NCBI GenBank assembly: GCA_902789425.1
Contig: CADANX010000014.1
Coordinates: 1-34,555 of the forward strand
Origin: an uncultured Erysipelotrichaceae bacterium
Lineage (GTDB): Bacteria > Bacillota_I > Bacilli_A > RF39 > UBA660
Direction of reading: 5' to 3'
Length of the DNA: 34,555 bases
Notes under the pieces: model-generated
What the model was told of the DNA's origin: nothing
What the model saw: only the letters and a program-made list of their open reading frames with translations
Databases searched by the model: none
Shown: positions 21,876 through 30,598 of the stretch, in pieces
How the letters are laid out: each line of letters opens with the position of its first letter
Numbering within the stretch: the stretch's first letter is position 1
Made by a program: the position numbers and the translations under genes

Positions 21876-24260
21876 ATGAATAATATATTTATAAATAATA
21901 GTATTTTAATAATTCCAAATGAATATAAAAGGGATGTTTTAATTAGTCTAAATAAAATGGACGAAAAATATAATATAAAGATTATGTCACTAAATGAATT
22001 TGTAAGTTTATTTACATTTTCTTTTGATGAAAAATCTATATGTTATATTGTTGAAAACTATGATGTTAATTACAAAGTTGCAAAAGATTATTTAAAATAT
22101 ATTAGATTTCTTGATGATAAAAAATATAAAAGTGAAAAATTAAACTTTTTATTAAAAATAAAAAAAGAATTAGATGAAAATGATCTACTTATTTATGATG
22201 ATAATTTTACAAATTTTATAAATAATAAACAAATTGTTGTATATGGATATGATTATATAGATAAATTTTCATTAAATATATTAAATAAATATAACCCAAT
22301 TATTATTAATAAAGAATATAAAACTTATGAACATGAAATATATGAATTTAATTCACTTGAATCTGAAGTGACTTTTGTTGCTGAAAAAATATGTGAACTT
22401 ATTAAATCTAATAAAAGCATAAATAATATAAAAATTGCTGGTATTAATGATAAATACTATTTTACTTTAAAAAGAATTTTTTCTTTATACAATTTAAATA
22501 TAAATATTAATAATTTACCTAGTATTTATTCATCTAATATAGTAAAAGATTTTTTAGATAATTTAGATGATATAGATATTACTTTAAACTATATTTCGGG
22601 TAAATATAATATGGATAATCCAGATAATTTATATGTATATAATAGTATTATAAAGATATTAAATAAATACTATTTTATTAATGATTTCTGTGAAATAAAA
22701 GAAATACTAGAAGAAGAATTTAAAAGTATTAAATTTAAAGAAAAAAAATATAAAAATAAAATAGATATTATAGATATTAATAAATCTATAATTAATGATG
22801 ATGATTATGTGTTTTTACTTGGCTTTAATCAAGGTTTGATACCTAAAATTTATAAAGATGAAGAATATTTATCTGATAAAGAAAAAGAAGAGTTAAATAT
22901 AGAAACATCAAAGGAAAATAATATAAAAGAAAAAGAAATAACATTAAATAATATAAAAAATATAAAGAATTTAATAATAACATACAAAAATAAATCTTCA
23001 TTTGATGAATACTATCCATCATCACTTATATATGATTTAAATATGCCTGTTATTGTTAATAAAGAATTAAATTATTCTTATTCTAACTTAAATAATAAAT
23101 TATTACTTTCAAAAAAACTAGATAACTTAATGAAATATGGTTCAAAAGATGATAAGTTAGAGGTTTTATATACTAGCTATAAAGATATACCATATAAAAC
23201 ATATTGTAATAAGTATAATAAAGTAAATAAAGATAAACTAAAAGAATTTTTAAAAGAAAAATTAACACTATCTTATTCTAGTATGGATAATTATTATAAA
23301 TGTCCATTTAAATACTATTTAAATAATATACTTAGAATTGACAATTATGAAGAAACATTTGATATGTTTATAGGTAATTTATTTCATTATATTTTATCAA
23401 TTTGTTTTAATGAAAACTTTGATTTTGAAACAGAATATACTAATTATATAAAAGAAAAAGATTTTTCATTTAAAGAAAAGTTTTATATTAATAAATTAAA
23501 AGAAGATCTTAAATTTATAATAAGTACTATAAAAAAACAATATACTCATATGTCATTTGATAAAGCTCTATATGAAGATGAAGTAATTGTTAATTATGAT
23601 AAAAGTATTAAAGTAACATTCAAAGGATTTATAGATAAAATACTTTATACAAATAAAAATGATAATATATATGCAATAATTGTAGACTACAAAACAGGAA
23701 CACCTGAACTTGATTTAAAGAATGCTTATTATGGAATAAATATGCAACTTCCGATATATATTTATCTAGCTAAAAATAATAATAAAATAAAAGATGTTAA
23801 AGTACTAGGTTTTTATCTTCAAAAGATATTAGATAATCCTACAAGAAAAGAAAAAGATAAAACAATGAAAATGTCTAAAGAAGAAAGATTAAAACTTCAA
23901 GGATATTCAGTAAATAATGAAGAATTATTATCAATTATTGATGATTCTTATGAAAATAGTGAAGTAATAAAATCATTAAAAATGACAAAAAATGGTTTTT
24001 CAAGCTATTCTAAAATTATTTCAGAAGATATCATAGAAAAAATTTCATCTTTTACAGAAGAAAAAATTAATAATGCTGTTGATAACATAATAGATGCTAA
24101 TTTTGATATAAGTCCAATTATATTAGATGGTAAAAATGTTTCATGTGAATACTGTAAATTCAAGGATATATGTAATATGACATATAACGATGTTAAAGTA
24201 CTTGATAAAAAAGAAAATTTAGATTTTTTAGGTGGTGAAGAAGATGCCAGAGTGGACTAA
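21876..24260 (+). CDS. addB: AddB-like subunit of the AddAB helicase-nuclease
   Basis: With AddA it processes double-strand breaks into 3' tails for RecA. The 794-residue protein is shorter than B. subtilis AddB (about 1166) but has the diagnostic C-terminal nuclease: YSSMDNYYKCPFKYYL (first cluster Cys), GFIDKI and AIIVDYKTG (RecB-type metal-binding D and D-x-K), NMQLPIYIYL (QxxxY) and CEYCKFKDIC with the last three Fe-S Cys. Its helicase-like N-terminal part has no clear Walker A, so that part is probably structural. I chose the ATG at 21876 after AGGTGA; TATAAT lies at 21853-21858. The stop overlaps the start of addA by 17 bases. Confidence 0.9.
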   Translation: MNNIFINNSILIIPNEYKRDVLISLNKMDEKYNIKIMSLNEFVSLFTFSFDEKSICYIVENYDVNYKVAKDYLKYIRFLDDKKYKSEKLNFLLKIKKELDENDLLIYDDNFTNFINNKQIVVYGYDYIDKFSLNILNKYNPIIINKEYKTYEHEIYEFNSLESEVTFVAEKICELIKSNKSINNIKIAGINDKYYFTLKRIFSLYNLNININNLPSIYSSNIVKDFLDNLDDIDITLNYISGKYNMDNPDNLYVYNSIIKILNKYYFINDFCEIKEILEEEFKSIKFKEKKYKNKIDIIDINKSIINDDDYVFLLGFNQGLIPKIYKDEEYLSDKEKEELNIETSKENNIKEKEITLNNIKNIKNLIITYKNKSSFDEYYPSSLIYDLNMPVIVNKELNYSYSNLNNKLLLSKKLDNLMKYGSKDDKLEVLYTSYKDIPYKTYCNKYNKVNKDKLKEFLKEKLTLSYSSMDNYYKCPFKYYLNNILRIDNYEETFDMFIGNLFHYILSICFNENFDFETEYTNYIKEKDFSFKEKFYINKLKEDLKFIISTIKKQYTHMSFDKALYEDEVIVNYDKSIKVTFKGFIDKILYTNKNDNIYAIIVDYKTGTPELDLKNAYYGINMQLPIYIYLAKNNNKIKDVKVLGFYLQKILDNPTRKEKDKTMKMSKEERLKLQGYSVNNEELLSIIDDSYENSEVIKSLKMTKNGFSSYSKIISEDIIEKISSFTEEKINNAVDNIIDANFDISPIILDGKNVSCEYCKFKDICNMTYNDVKVLDKKENLDFLGGEEDARVD

Positions 24261-25761
24261 AGAACAAAAACTTGCTATTGATAAAGAAGGATCTAATATA
24301 ATTGTTTCTGCAGGTGCAGGTAGTGGAAAAACTGCTGTACTTACTGAAAGAGTAATAAGAAAACTAAAAGAGGGAGTATCTATTGATGAATTATTAATAC
24401 TTACCTTTACAGAAGCAGCTGCTAAAGAAATGAAAGATAGAATCAGAAGAGCAATAGTAAAAAATGAATCTTTAAAGAAAAATTTAGAACTAATAGATTC
24501 TGCTTACATAACTACATTTGATAGTTATGCTCTTTCAGTTGTAAAAAAATACTATTATTTACTTAATATATCTCCAAATATAAAGATATGTGATGAAAAT
24601 ATTTTGTTTTTAAAAAAATCTGAAATACTAGATGATATTTTCGAAGACTATTATAGAGAAAATGATGAATTATTTATAAAACTAATAACTGATTATACAA
24701 ATAAAAATGATACATTTATTAAAAATAATATATTAAGTATTAATAATAAATTAGATAGTATTATTAACAAAGAAGAATTTTTAGATAATTATTTTTCTAA
24801 TTATACTGATGAAGATATAGATAAATATATAAGTGAATACAATAATTTACTTATTAGAAAAATAAATAGTATTAAAAATTTAATTCATTCATTATCATTT
24901 TTTGTAGAAAACACATATATTGAAAAATTAAATAATGAATTAAAAAACTTACTTAATTCTAAAACATATAATGAGGTTAAAACTAATTGTGAAATAAAAC
25001 TTCCATCACTTCCAAGAAATTCTTCAGAAGAAGCAAAAGCATATAAAGAACTTATAAAATCTATGCTTGATAGTGTTAAAAAATTATGTACTTATGAAAA
25101 TGAAGAAGAGATTAAAAGTAGTATTTTCAAAACAAAAGACTATGTAAAAGTAGTAATTGATATATTAAAAAGATTAGATAATGAAATAAAAGAATTTAAG
25201 AAAGAAAATGAATTATATGACTTTTTAGATATAGAACTTCTTGCAATTAAAGTATTAAAAGAAAATAAAGAAGTAGCAAAATCTATAAAAGAAAGTTTAA
25301 ATGAAATAATGATAGATGAATATCAAGATACAAATGATATACAAGAAGAATTTATTTCATATATTTCTAATAATAATGTTTATATGGTTGGTGATATAAA
25401 ACAATCAATATATAGATTTAGAAATGCTAATCCATATATATTTAAAAGTAAATATGATAGTTATAAAGATGGAAACGGATTTAAAATAGACTTAAATAAA
25501 AATTTTAGATCAAGAGAAGAAGTACTTGATGGAATTAATAAAATATTTTCAAAAATTATGGATGACTCAATTGGTGGTGCAAGTTATATAGATTCTCATC
25601 AAATGATATTTGGTAATCTTGATTACAATAATAATGGTAAAGTAAATCAGAATAATAATCTTGATATTTATAATTATACTTTTGATAAAGAAAGTGGATT
25701 TTCAAAAGAAGAATATGAAGCTTTTATAGTTGCAAATGATATAAAAGAAATAGAGATTTAG
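24244..25761 (+). CDS. addA: AddA helicase-nuclease, N-terminal part (frame interrupted)
   Basis: N-terminal half of the UvrD-like helicase AddA: a Q-motif WTKEQKLAI, Walker A SAGAGSGKTAVL (about 25-36), motif Ia LTFTEAAAKEM, the TTFDSYALSVV segment, Walker B DEYQDTNDIQ, motif III GDIKQSIYRFR and motif IV LNKNFRSREE. The reading frame then ends at TAG 25759-25761 after VANDIKEIEI, just before the second helicase half. The continuation lies in the -1 frame with no gap (see the C-terminal entry). One missing A, near the A-run at 25743-25746, would account for the break. The ATG at 24244 is chosen because GGTGG lies 8 bases upstream, inside addB. Confidence 0.92.
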   Translation: MPEWTKEQKLAIDKEGSNIIVSAGAGSGKTAVLTERVIRKLKEGVSIDELLILTFTEAAAKEMKDRIRRAIVKNESLKKNLELIDSAYITTFDSYALSVVKKYYYLLNISPNIKICDENILFLKKSEILDDIFEDYYRENDELFIKLITDYTNKNDTFIKNNILSINNKLDSIINKEEFLDNYFSNYTDEDIDKYISEYNNLLIRKINSIKNLIHSLSFFVENTYIEKLNNELKNLLNSKTYNEVKTNCEIKLPSLPRNSSEEAKAYKELIKSMLDSVKKLCTYENEEEIKSSIFKTKDYVKVVIDILKRLDNEIKEFKKENELYDFLDIELLAIKVLKENKEVAKSIKESLNEIMIDEYQDTNDIQEEFISYISNNNVYMVGDIKQSIYRFRNANPYIFKSKYDSYKDGNGFKIDLNKNFRSREEVLDGINKIFSKIMDDSIGGASYIDSHQMIFGNLDYNNNGKVNQNNNLDIYNYTFDKESGFSKEEYEAFIVANDIKEIEI

Positions 25762-27332
25762 GTAAATCAAGAAAAGCTAAATATAATGATTTTGTTATTC
25801 TTATAGATAAGTCAAAAGACTTTGATTTATATAAAAAAATATTTGAATACTATAATATTCCATTAAGTATTTTAAAAGATGAAGATTATAAAGATGATAT
25901 TATATTAGCAATAATAAAAAATCTAATAAATATAACTATTAAATACAAAAATAATGAAATTGATAGTGAGTACAAACATTCATTAGTATCAATTATGCGT
26001 AGTTTTCTATTTGAAATTAAAGATAATGAAATATTAAATATGTTTATTAATAAAGATTTTACAAATAATGAAGTAATAAACATTATAAAAGAGATAAATA
26101 TAGATAGTATGAGTACAAGTATGCTTATAAATACTTTTATAGATAAATTTAATATATATGAAAATCTAATAAAAGTAGGTAATATTAATTCATCACTTGT
26201 TGTACTAGAATACTTAATAAATAAAAGTAGTGAATTATCAGAACTTGGTTATACAATTAATGATTTTAATAATTATTTAAATGATGTTATTGATAATAAT
26301 TTATCAATTAAATTTTCAGTAGAAAACGAAGCATCTGATTCTGTAAAAATAATGACTATTCATAAATCAAAGGGTTTAGAATATAGTATATGTTATTTTC
26401 CAGAACTATTTAATAAATTTAATTTAAGAGATTTAAATGATAACATTCTATTTGATAGAAAATATGGAATAGTTATGCCATACTTTGATGATGGTTTAAA
26501 TAATTCTATTGTAAACACATTATTAAAAGATAATTATATAAAAGAAGAAATAGGTGAAAAAATAAGACTATTTTATGTATCTTTAACAAGAGCAAAAGAA
26601 AAAATGATAATGATATGTGATTTATCGGATGATTATATGTCATCTAAAGATGAAAATGGACTTGTTGATGAAGATAAAAGACTTACATATAGTTCTTTTA
26701 AAGATATAATAGAGTCTATAAAAGAAGATTTTAATTCAAATATAAAAGAAATAAAAACTGACTACTTAACAAATGATTATAAGAAAGTATTAGATATTAA
26801 TGTAAAAATTGATGAAACAAATAATATAATTACTGTAAATGAAATAGATAAAGATGATGAGATATTAAATGAAAAACATTTTTCAAAAGATCTTGTTAAG
26901 TTAAATACAAAAGAAGAAATAGAAAACATGAAATTTGGTACATATATGCATTATTTACTTGAGACAATTGATTTTTATAAAAGAGATATTTCATTTGTAG
27001 ATGAAAAATATAAAGATAAATTAATTAAATTTTTAGATTTAGACATAATAAAAGATTTAGATGGTGCAAAAGTATATAAAGAATATGAATTTATTGAAAT
27101 AGATAAAGATGATGAAAATCATGGTATTATTGACCTTATGATAGAAAGAAAAGATTATATAGATATAATTGATTATAAACTTAAAAATGTTGCTGATGAA
27201 TCATATTTAAAACAGCTTAATGGTTATAAGAATTTTATTACAAAAAGATTTAATAAAAAAGTAAATATTTATTTATATTCAATTATAGATGAAAAACTAT
27301 ATAATTTAGATAATAAAGAGTTAGTAAAATAA
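25749..27332 (+). CDS. addA: AddA helicase-nuclease, C-terminal part (continuation in -1 frame)
   Basis: The frame is open from 25740 and reads, from 25749, N-R-D-L-G-K then YNDFVILIDKSKDF, the motif expected straight after the N-terminal part. It continues with motif V MTIHKSKGLEYSICYFPE, motif VI GEKIRLFYVSLTRAKEKM and the C-terminal RecB-type nuclease: FGTYMHYLLE, GIIDLMIERK and DIIDYKLKN (metal-binding residues) and QLNGYKNF (QxxxY). The first ATG in this frame is at 25995 with no good ribosome site, so independent translation is unlikely. Joined, the protein would be about 1030 residues against about 1230 in B. subtilis. A sequencing error, a real mutation or recoding are all possible. 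Confidence 0.88.
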   Translation, partial: NRDLGKSRKAKYNDFVILIDKSKDFDLYKKIFEYYNIPLSILKDEDYKDDIILAIIKNLINITIKYKNNEIDSEYKHSLVSIMRSFLFEIKDNEILNMFINKDFTNNEVINIIKEINIDSMSTSMLINTFIDKFNIYENLIKVGNINSSLVVLEYLINKSSELSELGYTINDFNNYLNDVIDNNLSIKFSVENEASDSVKIMTIHKSKGLEYSICYFPELFNKFNLRDLNDNILFDRKYGIVMPYFDDGLNNSIVNTLLKDNYIKEEIGEKIRLFYVSLTRAKEKMIMICDLSDDYMSSKDENGLVDEDKRLTYSSFKDIIESIKEDFNSNIKEIKTDYLTNDYKKVLDINVKIDETNNIITVNEIDKDDEILNEKHFSKDLVKLNTKEEIENMKFGTYMHYLLETIDFYKRDISFVDEKYKDKLIKFLDLDIIKDLDGAKVYKEYEFIEIDKDDENHGIIDLMIERKDYIDIIDYKLKNVADESYLKQLNGYKNFITKRFNKKVNIYLYSIIDEKLYNLDNKELVK

Positions 27333-27335
27333 TGT

Positions 27336-27364
27336 TTGAATTAATTAATTTATTATGATAAAAT
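27336..27364 (+). promoter_or_regulatory. Promoter of the T-box / gltX operon
   Basis: TTGAAT (27336-27341), 17-bp spacer, TAAAAT (27359-27364), immediately before the T-box leader. Confidence 0.55.
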
Positions 27365-27370
27365 AAGAAA

Positions 27371-27575
27371 GAAATATTTAACTGTGATGAAAAAGAAGAG
27401 TAAAATATTAGTTATTTTATAGAAAGCTTATGGTTGATGGAAATAAGTAATAATTATATTTGAAGAAACTTTGGAGTAGTTCGTAATTCTTGCGTTATAA
27501 GAAAAAAGTGCATAGAGTTCTATGAAGTAGGGTGGTACCGCGAATTTTCGTCCCTACATTATAGGGCTTTTTTTA
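27371..27575 (+). promoter_or_regulatory. T-box riboswitch leader with terminator
   Basis: tRNA-sensing leader. The T-box core AGGGTGGTACCGCG is at 27529-27542 and can pair GTAGGG with CCCTAC as antiterminator; the competing terminator is CCCTA (27552-27556) with TAGGG (27562-27566) plus T-run. Stem I has the AGAAAGC...GGTTGATGGAAATAAG distal elements (27421-27447) and GGAGTAG at its base. GAAGAA at 27462-27467 is the likely specifier region, fitting Glu and the downstream gltX; the exact specifier needs a folded alignment. It fills most of the 259 bases between addA and the 68-residue gene. Confidence 0.93.
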
Positions 27576-27591
27576 TTTAAAAGGAGAAATT

Positions 27592-27798
27592 ATGAACGAA
27601 AAATTAGAAGGACTTAAAAAGGTATTAGAAGTATTTTCTAAAGAATATAAAGAAGAAACAAAATATAGAGAGTTTATGGAACAAAATATAGATAAAATGA
27701 AATTCTCAGATTATGATTTTGAAAGTCCTGATGATATGGTTAAAAGAATAAATAAAAGAAAGATAAATATTAGAATGGAGGAAAGTATTTATGACTAA
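27592..27798 (+). CDS. Small charged protein of unknown function under T-box control
   Basis: Protein of 68 residues, helical and highly charged (MNEKLEGLKKVLEVFSKEY... ending EESIYD). No signal, membrane helix or metal motif. It sits directly after the T-box terminator with AAGGAG before the ATG, and its last 8 bases overlap the start of gltX. Its own codons contain the GGAGG of gltX, so at minimum it couples translation of the synthetase. I recognise no family. Confidence 0.75.
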   Translation: MNEKLEGLKKVLEVFSKEYKEETKYREFMEQNIDKMKFSDYDFESPDDMVKRINKRKINIRMEESIYD

Positions 27799-29443
27799 TA
27801 AAGAATATGCTGATATTTTACTTCCTGGTGTAGAGCATACTTGGGAAGAATATGAAAAAATGTATCCTGAAAGAGATTTAAAAGAAGGTGCAATAGTAAC
27901 TAGATATGCACCAAGTCCAACAGGACTTCCACATATGGGAAATTTATTTCAAGCATTTATTTCAAAAGTATTTTCAAATCAAACTGATGGAGTATTTTTT
28001 ATAAGAATTGAGGATACTGATACTGAAAGAACTATTGAAGATGGTGTTAAAAAAATACTTGAAGCTGTAGCACCGTTTGATATGAAATTTGATGAAGGAG
28101 CTATTTCTGATACTGAAGAAGTAGGTGAATATGGCCCTTATTTTCAAACAAAAAGAGGAGATATTTATAAAGCTTATGCAAAAAAATTAATTGAAGAAGA
28201 TAAAGCATATGCTTCATTTGCATCAAAAGAAGTACTTGATGAAATAAGAAAAGAACAAGAATTATCAAAACAAAGACTTGGTTATTATGGTAGATGGGCT
28301 AAAGATAGATTCTTATCAAAAGAAGATGTAATTAAAAGAATAAATGAGGGTGAACCATATATTATAAGACTTAAATCTCCAGGTAATTTTTATGAAAAAG
28401 TTGTTTTAAATGATGCAATAAAAGGTAAAATAGAAATGCCTGAAAATGATATAGATGAAGTAATAATTAAGAGTGATGGACTTCCAACATATCATTTTGC
28501 ACATGTTATTGATGATCATTTAATGCATACAACTCACATAATTAGAGGTGATGAATATGTTTCATCAACTCCAAAACATTTACAAATGTTTGAAATGCTA
28601 GGTTTTAAAACACCTAAATATTGTCATATAGCACCACTTAATAAAAATGATAATGGTACAATAAGAAAATTATCAAAAAGAAAAGATCCAGAAGCAAGAT
28701 TAATGTTTTATATAGAAGAAGGTATTCCTACAGATGCAGTTATGCTTTATTTAGCAACTATTACTAACTCAAATTTTGAAGCTTGGCTTGATGCAAATCC
28801 AACTGGTAAAATTGAAGACTTTAAATTTGATTTTAAAAAAGCTAATTCTACAAATGGAACATTATTTGATTTACCAAAACTACTAAATATTTCTAAAAAT
28901 TATTTAAGTAGACTTACTAAAGATGAAATATATAATAATTTAGTTGATTATACAAAAGAATATGATAAAGATTTCTATGAAATAATTACTAAATATCCTG
29001 AATATACAAAAGATATATTAAATATAGAAAGAGAACAAAAGAAACCAAGAAAAGATTATTCAAAATATTCAGATATAAAAAATGGTATTTGGTATATGTA
29101 TGATGAATTATTTAATAATAAAGAGCTTATTTATGATTATCAAAGTATTACAGATAAAGATGAAATTAGAACAATAATTAATACATACATTGATAAATAT
29201 TATGATGAAAATGATGATAAAGATACTTGGTTTAGTAAAATGCAAGAATTATGTGAAGAATTATCTTATGCTGGAAATATGAAAGAATATAAAGAAAATC
29301 CAGATAAATATAAAGGAAATGTTGCAGATGTTTCAACAGTAATAAGAGTTTCACTTACAACAAGTTCTCAAACACCTGATTTATATGAATTATTAAGATT
29401 AATAGGAAAAGAAAGAATTAAAGAAAGATTTAACAGAATTTAA
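27791..29443 (+). CDS. gltX: Glutamyl-tRNA synthetase
   Basis: Class I aminoacyl-tRNA synthetase. The 550 residues show RYAPSPTGLPHMGN (38-51, HIGH motif), FFIRIEDTDTERT, GDEYVSSTPKHLQMFEMLG, and IRKLSKRKDPEAR (KMSKS-type). It is longer than usual (about 480-490), with an N-terminal extension before the Rossmann fold and extra sequence in the anticodon-binding half. No GlnRS is in the window; tRNA-Gln may be charged by this enzyme and the GatCAB amidotransferase. Expression is controlled by the upstream T-box, and GGAGGAAAG lies inside the 68-residue gene. Confidence 0.95.
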   Translation: MTNKEYADILLPGVEHTWEEYEKMYPERDLKEGAIVTRYAPSPTGLPHMGNLFQAFISKVFSNQTDGVFFIRIEDTDTERTIEDGVKKILEAVAPFDMKFDEGAISDTEEVGEYGPYFQTKRGDIYKAYAKKLIEEDKAYASFASKEVLDEIRKEQELSKQRLGYYGRWAKDRFLSKEDVIKRINEGEPYIIRLKSPGNFYEKVVLNDAIKGKIEMPENDIDEVIIKSDGLPTYHFAHVIDDHLMHTTHIIRGDEYVSSTPKHLQMFEMLGFKTPKYCHIAPLNKNDNGTIRKLSKRKDPEARLMFYIEEGIPTDAVMLYLATITNSNFEAWLDANPTGKIEDFKFDFKKANSTNGTLFDLPKLLNISKNYLSRLTKDEIYNNLVDYTKEYDKDFYEIITKYPEYTKDILNIEREQKKPRKDYSKYSDIKNGIWYMYDELFNNKELIYDYQSITDKDEIRTIINTYIDKYYDENDDKDTWFSKMQELCEELSYAGNMKEYKENPDKYKGNVADVSTVIRVSLTTSSQTPDLYELLRLIGKERIKERFNRI

Positions 29444-29453
29444 TTCTTTTTTT
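29412..29453 (+). terminator. Terminator of gltX
   Basis: AAAGAATTAAA (29412-29422) pairs perfectly with TTTAATTCTTT (29439-29449), with a 16-base loop and T-run; the stop codon is in the right arm. Confidence 0.75.
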
Positions 29454-29524
29454 GTAAACAATTATAAAATCTATTTAATTATTATGCTTTTATGGTTATA
29501 ATATACTTAAGGGTAGGTGTAAAA

Positions 29525-30052
29525 ATGAAAGAAATAACAATTAATAAAGGCAGATTAAAAGATAATGAAGTTACTGAAGTAATAGAAAAATCAAGAATAG
29601 TACTTAGAAATGAAGATAATGATATTACTTTAACTAGATTTAACAGAGTATACTTTTTACCAGGTGGAAAAATAGAAAATGGCGAAACACCTGTTGATAC
29701 TATAAAAAGAGAAGTAATGGAAGAAACAAATATAAATATATTACTTGATGATATTGAACCATTTGTTGTAGTAAAACACTATTTAAGAGACTATAAATTA
29801 GATGATGGTTCTGTAGTAAATAGATTATTTAAAACATATTATTTTACAGGATTTACTTCTAAGGATAATATAGAATATTTTAATTTAACAGTCGAAGAAA
29901 AACATGATCATTTAAGAGCTTTCTTTGTTGAAATGGAAGATGCTAGAGAACTTTTAAAAGAATATGATAAAGAAAATCCTAAAGCAACATATTTAGCTAT
30001 TGAAACAATGAAAGTATTAGATGAGTATGAAACTTTAAATATAGATGAATAA
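29525..30052 (+). CDS. Nudix hydrolase
   Basis: Protein of 175 residues with a Nudix box GGKIENGETPVDTIKREVMEETNI, matching G-x5-E-x7-R-E-U-x-E-E-x-G-U except that the penultimate Gly is Asn. Members hydrolyse nucleoside diphosphates linked to another group; the substrate cannot be told from sequence. The N-terminal part has the usual strand IVLRNEDNDITLTRFN and the LPGGK entry. I chose the ATG at 29525 after TAGGTG; a longer in-frame GTG start at 29492 has no ribosome site. Confidence 0.9.
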   Translation: MKEITINKGRLKDNEVTEVIEKSRIVLRNEDNDITLTRFNRVYFLPGGKIENGETPVDTIKREVMEETNINILLDDIEPFVVVKHYLRDYKLDDGSVVNRLFKTYYFTGFTSKDNIEYFNLTVEEKHDHLRAFFVEMEDARELLKEYDKENPKATYLAIETMKVLDEYETLNIDE

Positions 30053-30073
30053 AATAGGTTTATACCTATTTTT
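30051..30073 (+). terminator. Terminator of the Nudix gene
   Basis: AAAATAGGT and ACCTATTTT arms around TTAT with a T-run, directly after the stop. Confidence 0.8.
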
Positions 30074-30074
30074 A

Positions 30075-30103
30075 TTGTTTTATTTTTTTATTTATTGTAT
30101 AAT
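30075..30103 (+). promoter_or_regulatory. Promoter of the PH-like gene
   Basis: TTGTTT (30075-30080), 17-bp spacer, TATAAT (30098-30103). Confidence 0.5.
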
Positions 30104-30133
30104 ACAAAAAAAGAAAGAAAAGGAGAAGTATGT

Positions 30134-30548
30134 ATGTTTGATAATTTAGAAAGAAGAACTAGTACTTTTTTAAGAAAATATCCTTTAACTATTGCACAAA
30201 GACTAAGAGCACATAACAAAATAATTGAAAAGCATTTAAATGTTGGTGAAGAGATAATATATATGTTTCCAGCACAAAAACAACAAGGTGGACCATTTTC
30301 AACTTGTATAGTTTGTTGTACTGATAAAAGAATTTTAATTGGTCAAAAAAAGGTGTTCCCAGGATATCATATTAATTCAATTACACCGGATTTATTTAAC
30401 GATTTCCAAGTATATAAAGGATGGATCTGGGGAAAAGTTACAATTGATACTGCAAAAGAAATAGTAACATTTACTTATATTAACGGCATTGTCTGAATAT
30501 TTCTTAACAGCTAAACAAAAATACTTAAGAGCAAAAAAGGATGATTAA
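30134..30548 (+). pseudogene. PH-like (bPH) domain protein with a 3' frameshift
   Basis: The first frame gives about 120 residues (MFDNLERRTSTF... to TYINGIV) ending at TGA 30494-30496. It resembles bacterial PH-like proteins: LNVGEEIIYMFPAQ, TDKRILIG and W-G-K-V-T-I-D...TFTYI. In the +1 frame the sequence continues ALSEYFLTAKQKYLRAKKDD and stops at 30546-30548, inside a typical terminator hairpin, as other genes here do. The shift must occur between 30468 and 30493. The likely full protein is about 137 residues; a sequencing error or recent mutation would explain it. The ATG at 30134 follows AGGAG by 8 bases. Function unknown; such domains often bind lipids or protein partners. Confidence 0.65.
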
Positions 30549-30560
30549 TCCTTTTTTTTT
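30532..30560 (+). terminator. Terminator of the PH-like gene
   Basis: AAAAAAGGAT and ATCCTTTTTT arms around GATTA, followed by T. It fits a gene end at 30548 rather than at 30496. Confidence 0.85.
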
Positions 30561-30598
30561 GCAAAAAAATATATTATAATTAAAATAGAGGTGATTAT

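Noticed and set aside
25740-25761. Programmed -1 frameshifting in addA
   Set aside because: The ATAAAAGAA stretch is not a proper X-XXY-YYZ slippery heptamer and I see no strong downstream stem, so error or mutation is more likely.
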